A stretch of DNA of 22,808 nt, taken from DATLCI01 sp046714215. GTDB taxonomy: Bacteria; Acidobacteriota; Terriglobia; Terriglobales; Acidobacteriaceae. Shown piece after piece: positions 21,796 through 22,808 of the stretch. A program made the translations under genes and the position numbers. The notes beneath the pieces are model-generated. The model was not told where the DNA came from and did no database searches. It was given only the letters and a program-made list of their open reading frames with translations. The stretch spans positions 1-22,808 of the forward strand of contig JBKKBM010000078.1 in the NCBI GenBank assembly GCA_046714215.1, written 5' to 3'. Within the stretch, counting starts at the first letter, position 1. The number at the start of each line of letters is the position of its first letter.

Positions 21796-22808
21796 ATGCC
21801 CAATACACCCGCAGCAGACAAGCAGGGCGTTGCCGTTCCCGACGCCAAAGGCAAGCTCGGCATCATGATCCCCGGCATGGGCGCCGTGGCCACCACGTTC
21901 GTGGCCGGCGTGGAAGCCGTGCGCAAGGGCATCGCGCTGCCTATCGGCTCGCTCACGCAGATGGGCGCCATCCGCCTGGGCAAGCGCACCGACGGCCGCT
22001 CCCCCAAGATCAAGGACTTCGTCTCCCTCGCCTCGCTCCATGACCTCGTCTTCACTGGCTGGGACATCTTCGAAGACGACATGTACGCCGCCGCCAAGAC
22101 GGCCGGCGTGCTCGAAGACTCCCTGCTCGACCAGGTGAAGCCGTTCCTGCAGTCGGTGAAGCCGCGCCCCGCCGTCTTCAACCGCCATTACGTCAAGAAG
22201 CTTGACGGCAAACACGTGAAGAAGGGCAAGAACAAGATGGAGCTGGCGGAACAGCTCCGCGCTGACATCCAGGACTTCAAGAAGACCAGTGGCGCCGAGC
22301 GCCTGGTCATGATCTGGTGCGGCTCCACCGAGATCTTCCTGAAGGAGACGGACATCCACTCCTCCGTCAAGAACTTCGAACGCGGCCTCCATCAGGACGA
22401 CCCCAACATCGCGCCGTCGATGATCTACGCTTACGCGGCGCTGTGCGAAGGCGTGCCGTTCGCCAACGGCGCGCCGAATCTCACCGTCGACATCCCGGCC
22501 ATGCACGAACTCTCGCGCCGCAACCAGGCGCCCATCTGCGGTAAGGACTTCAAGTCCGGACAAACGCTGCTCAAGACCATCCTCGCGCCCGGACTCAAGG
22601 CGCGCATGCTCGGCCTCGACGGCTGGTTCTCGACCAACATCCTCGGCAATCGCGATGGCGAAGTGCTCGACGATCCCGAAAGCTTCAAGACCAAGGAAGA
22701 GTCCAAGCTGAGCGTGCTGGAACACATCCTGCAGCCGGAGCTCTATCCCGACCTCTACAAGGACTTCTACCACAAGGTGCGCATCAACTATTACCCGCCG
22801 CGCGGCGA
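21796..22808 (+). CDS. ino1: myo-Inositol-1-phosphate synthase, 5' part
   Basis: The first 337 residues of inositol-3-phosphate synthase, which isomerises glucose 6-phosphate to myo-inositol 1-phosphate with NAD. The frame is open to the window end, so the stop lies outside. The N-terminal Rossmann motif is KLGIMIPGMGAVATTFVAGV (about residues 19-38). Further hallmarks are LVMIWCGSTE, IAPSMIYAYAALCEGVPFANG, GKDFKSGQTLLKTILAPGLKARML, GWFSTNILGNRDG and, at the edge, NYYPPRG. A 334-residue frame on the other strand overlaps it, but these motifs settle the plus strand. AGGA lies 13 bases from the ATG, an overly long spacing. Inositol may feed phospholipids or compatible solutes; downstream partners are not visible. 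Confidence 0.93.
   Translation, partial: MPNTPAADKQGVAVPDAKGKLGIMIPGMGAVATTFVAGVEAVRKGIALPIGSLTQMGAIRLGKRTDGRSPKIKDFVSLASLHDLVFTGWDIFEDDMYAAAKTAGVLEDSLLDQVKPFLQSVKPRPAVFNRHYVKKLDGKHVKKGKNKMELAEQLRADIQDFKKTSGAERLVMIWCGSTEIFLKETDIHSSVKNFERGLHQDDPNIAPSMIYAYAALCEGVPFANGAPNLTVDIPAMHELSRRNQAPICGKDFKSGQTLLKTILAPGLKARMLGLDGWFSTNILGNRDGEVLDDPESFKTKEESKLSVLEHILQPELYPDLYKDFYHKVRINYYPPRG

Noticed and set aside
21769..22773. 334-codon open frame on the minus strand
   Set aside because: It is antisense to the inositol phosphate synthase gene, whose family motifs are clear on the plus strand; composition is Val/Glu/His-rich without motifs.

Overview
The window looks like a piece of chromosome from a GC-rich soil-type bacterium, most likely an acidobacterium. 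That assignment is an inference. It rests on the gene families (a large secreted sortilin/BNR-repeat protein, an NfeD/stomatin pair, a long transketolase-type enzyme) and on the kinds of interspersed palindromic and 9-bp-unit repeats between genes. No phage, plasmid, transposase or CRISPR signature was found. Most genes are housekeeping or envelope genes on short, mixed-strand transcription units.

Left part (1-7170): the 3' end of uvrC converges on purQ. A BON-domain lipoprotein gene with a clear terminator follows, then a minus-strand pair made of a class I aminotransferase and an 842-residue thiamine-diphosphate enzyme of the transketolase type. A family 2 glycosyltransferase with two C-terminal membrane segments comes next. 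Two clusters of palindromic intergenic repeats lie here (2057-2160 and 6012-6174).

Middle (7261-15169): a PilB/GspE-type ATPase with an extra C-terminal zinc ribbon is translationally coupled (ATGA) to a small PilZ c-di-GMP-binding protein, a possible c-di-GMP-responsive pilus or secretion module. Upstream of it are a 914-residue secreted Asp-box (BNR) protein, a tRNA-Arg(CCU), a stomatin/NfeD membrane operon and a UPF0173 metallo-beta-lactamase-fold hydrolase.

Right part (15322-22808): hpt and a secreted M48 metalloprotease converge on a repeat-rich region with a bidirectional terminator. A conserved exported or anchored protein of unknown function, endonuclease III and a photoactive-yellow-protein-like PAS protein with an N-terminal four-cysteine finger follow. 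Then come a 75-residue orphan, a DedA membrane protein, a short-chain dehydrogenase and the 5' part of myo-inositol-1-phosphate synthase, which runs off the window and is read on the plus strand.

The most interesting item is the photoactive-yellow-protein-like protein (19195-19653). It keeps the chromophore cysteine and the Tyr/Glu pair of PYP next to a putative zinc finger. Other items worth a second look are the PilB zinc-ribbon plus PilZ coupling, the departures from the usual ThDP motif, recurring TAnnnT boxes just upstream of start codons without Shine-Dalgarno sequences, and several families of intergenic repeats.
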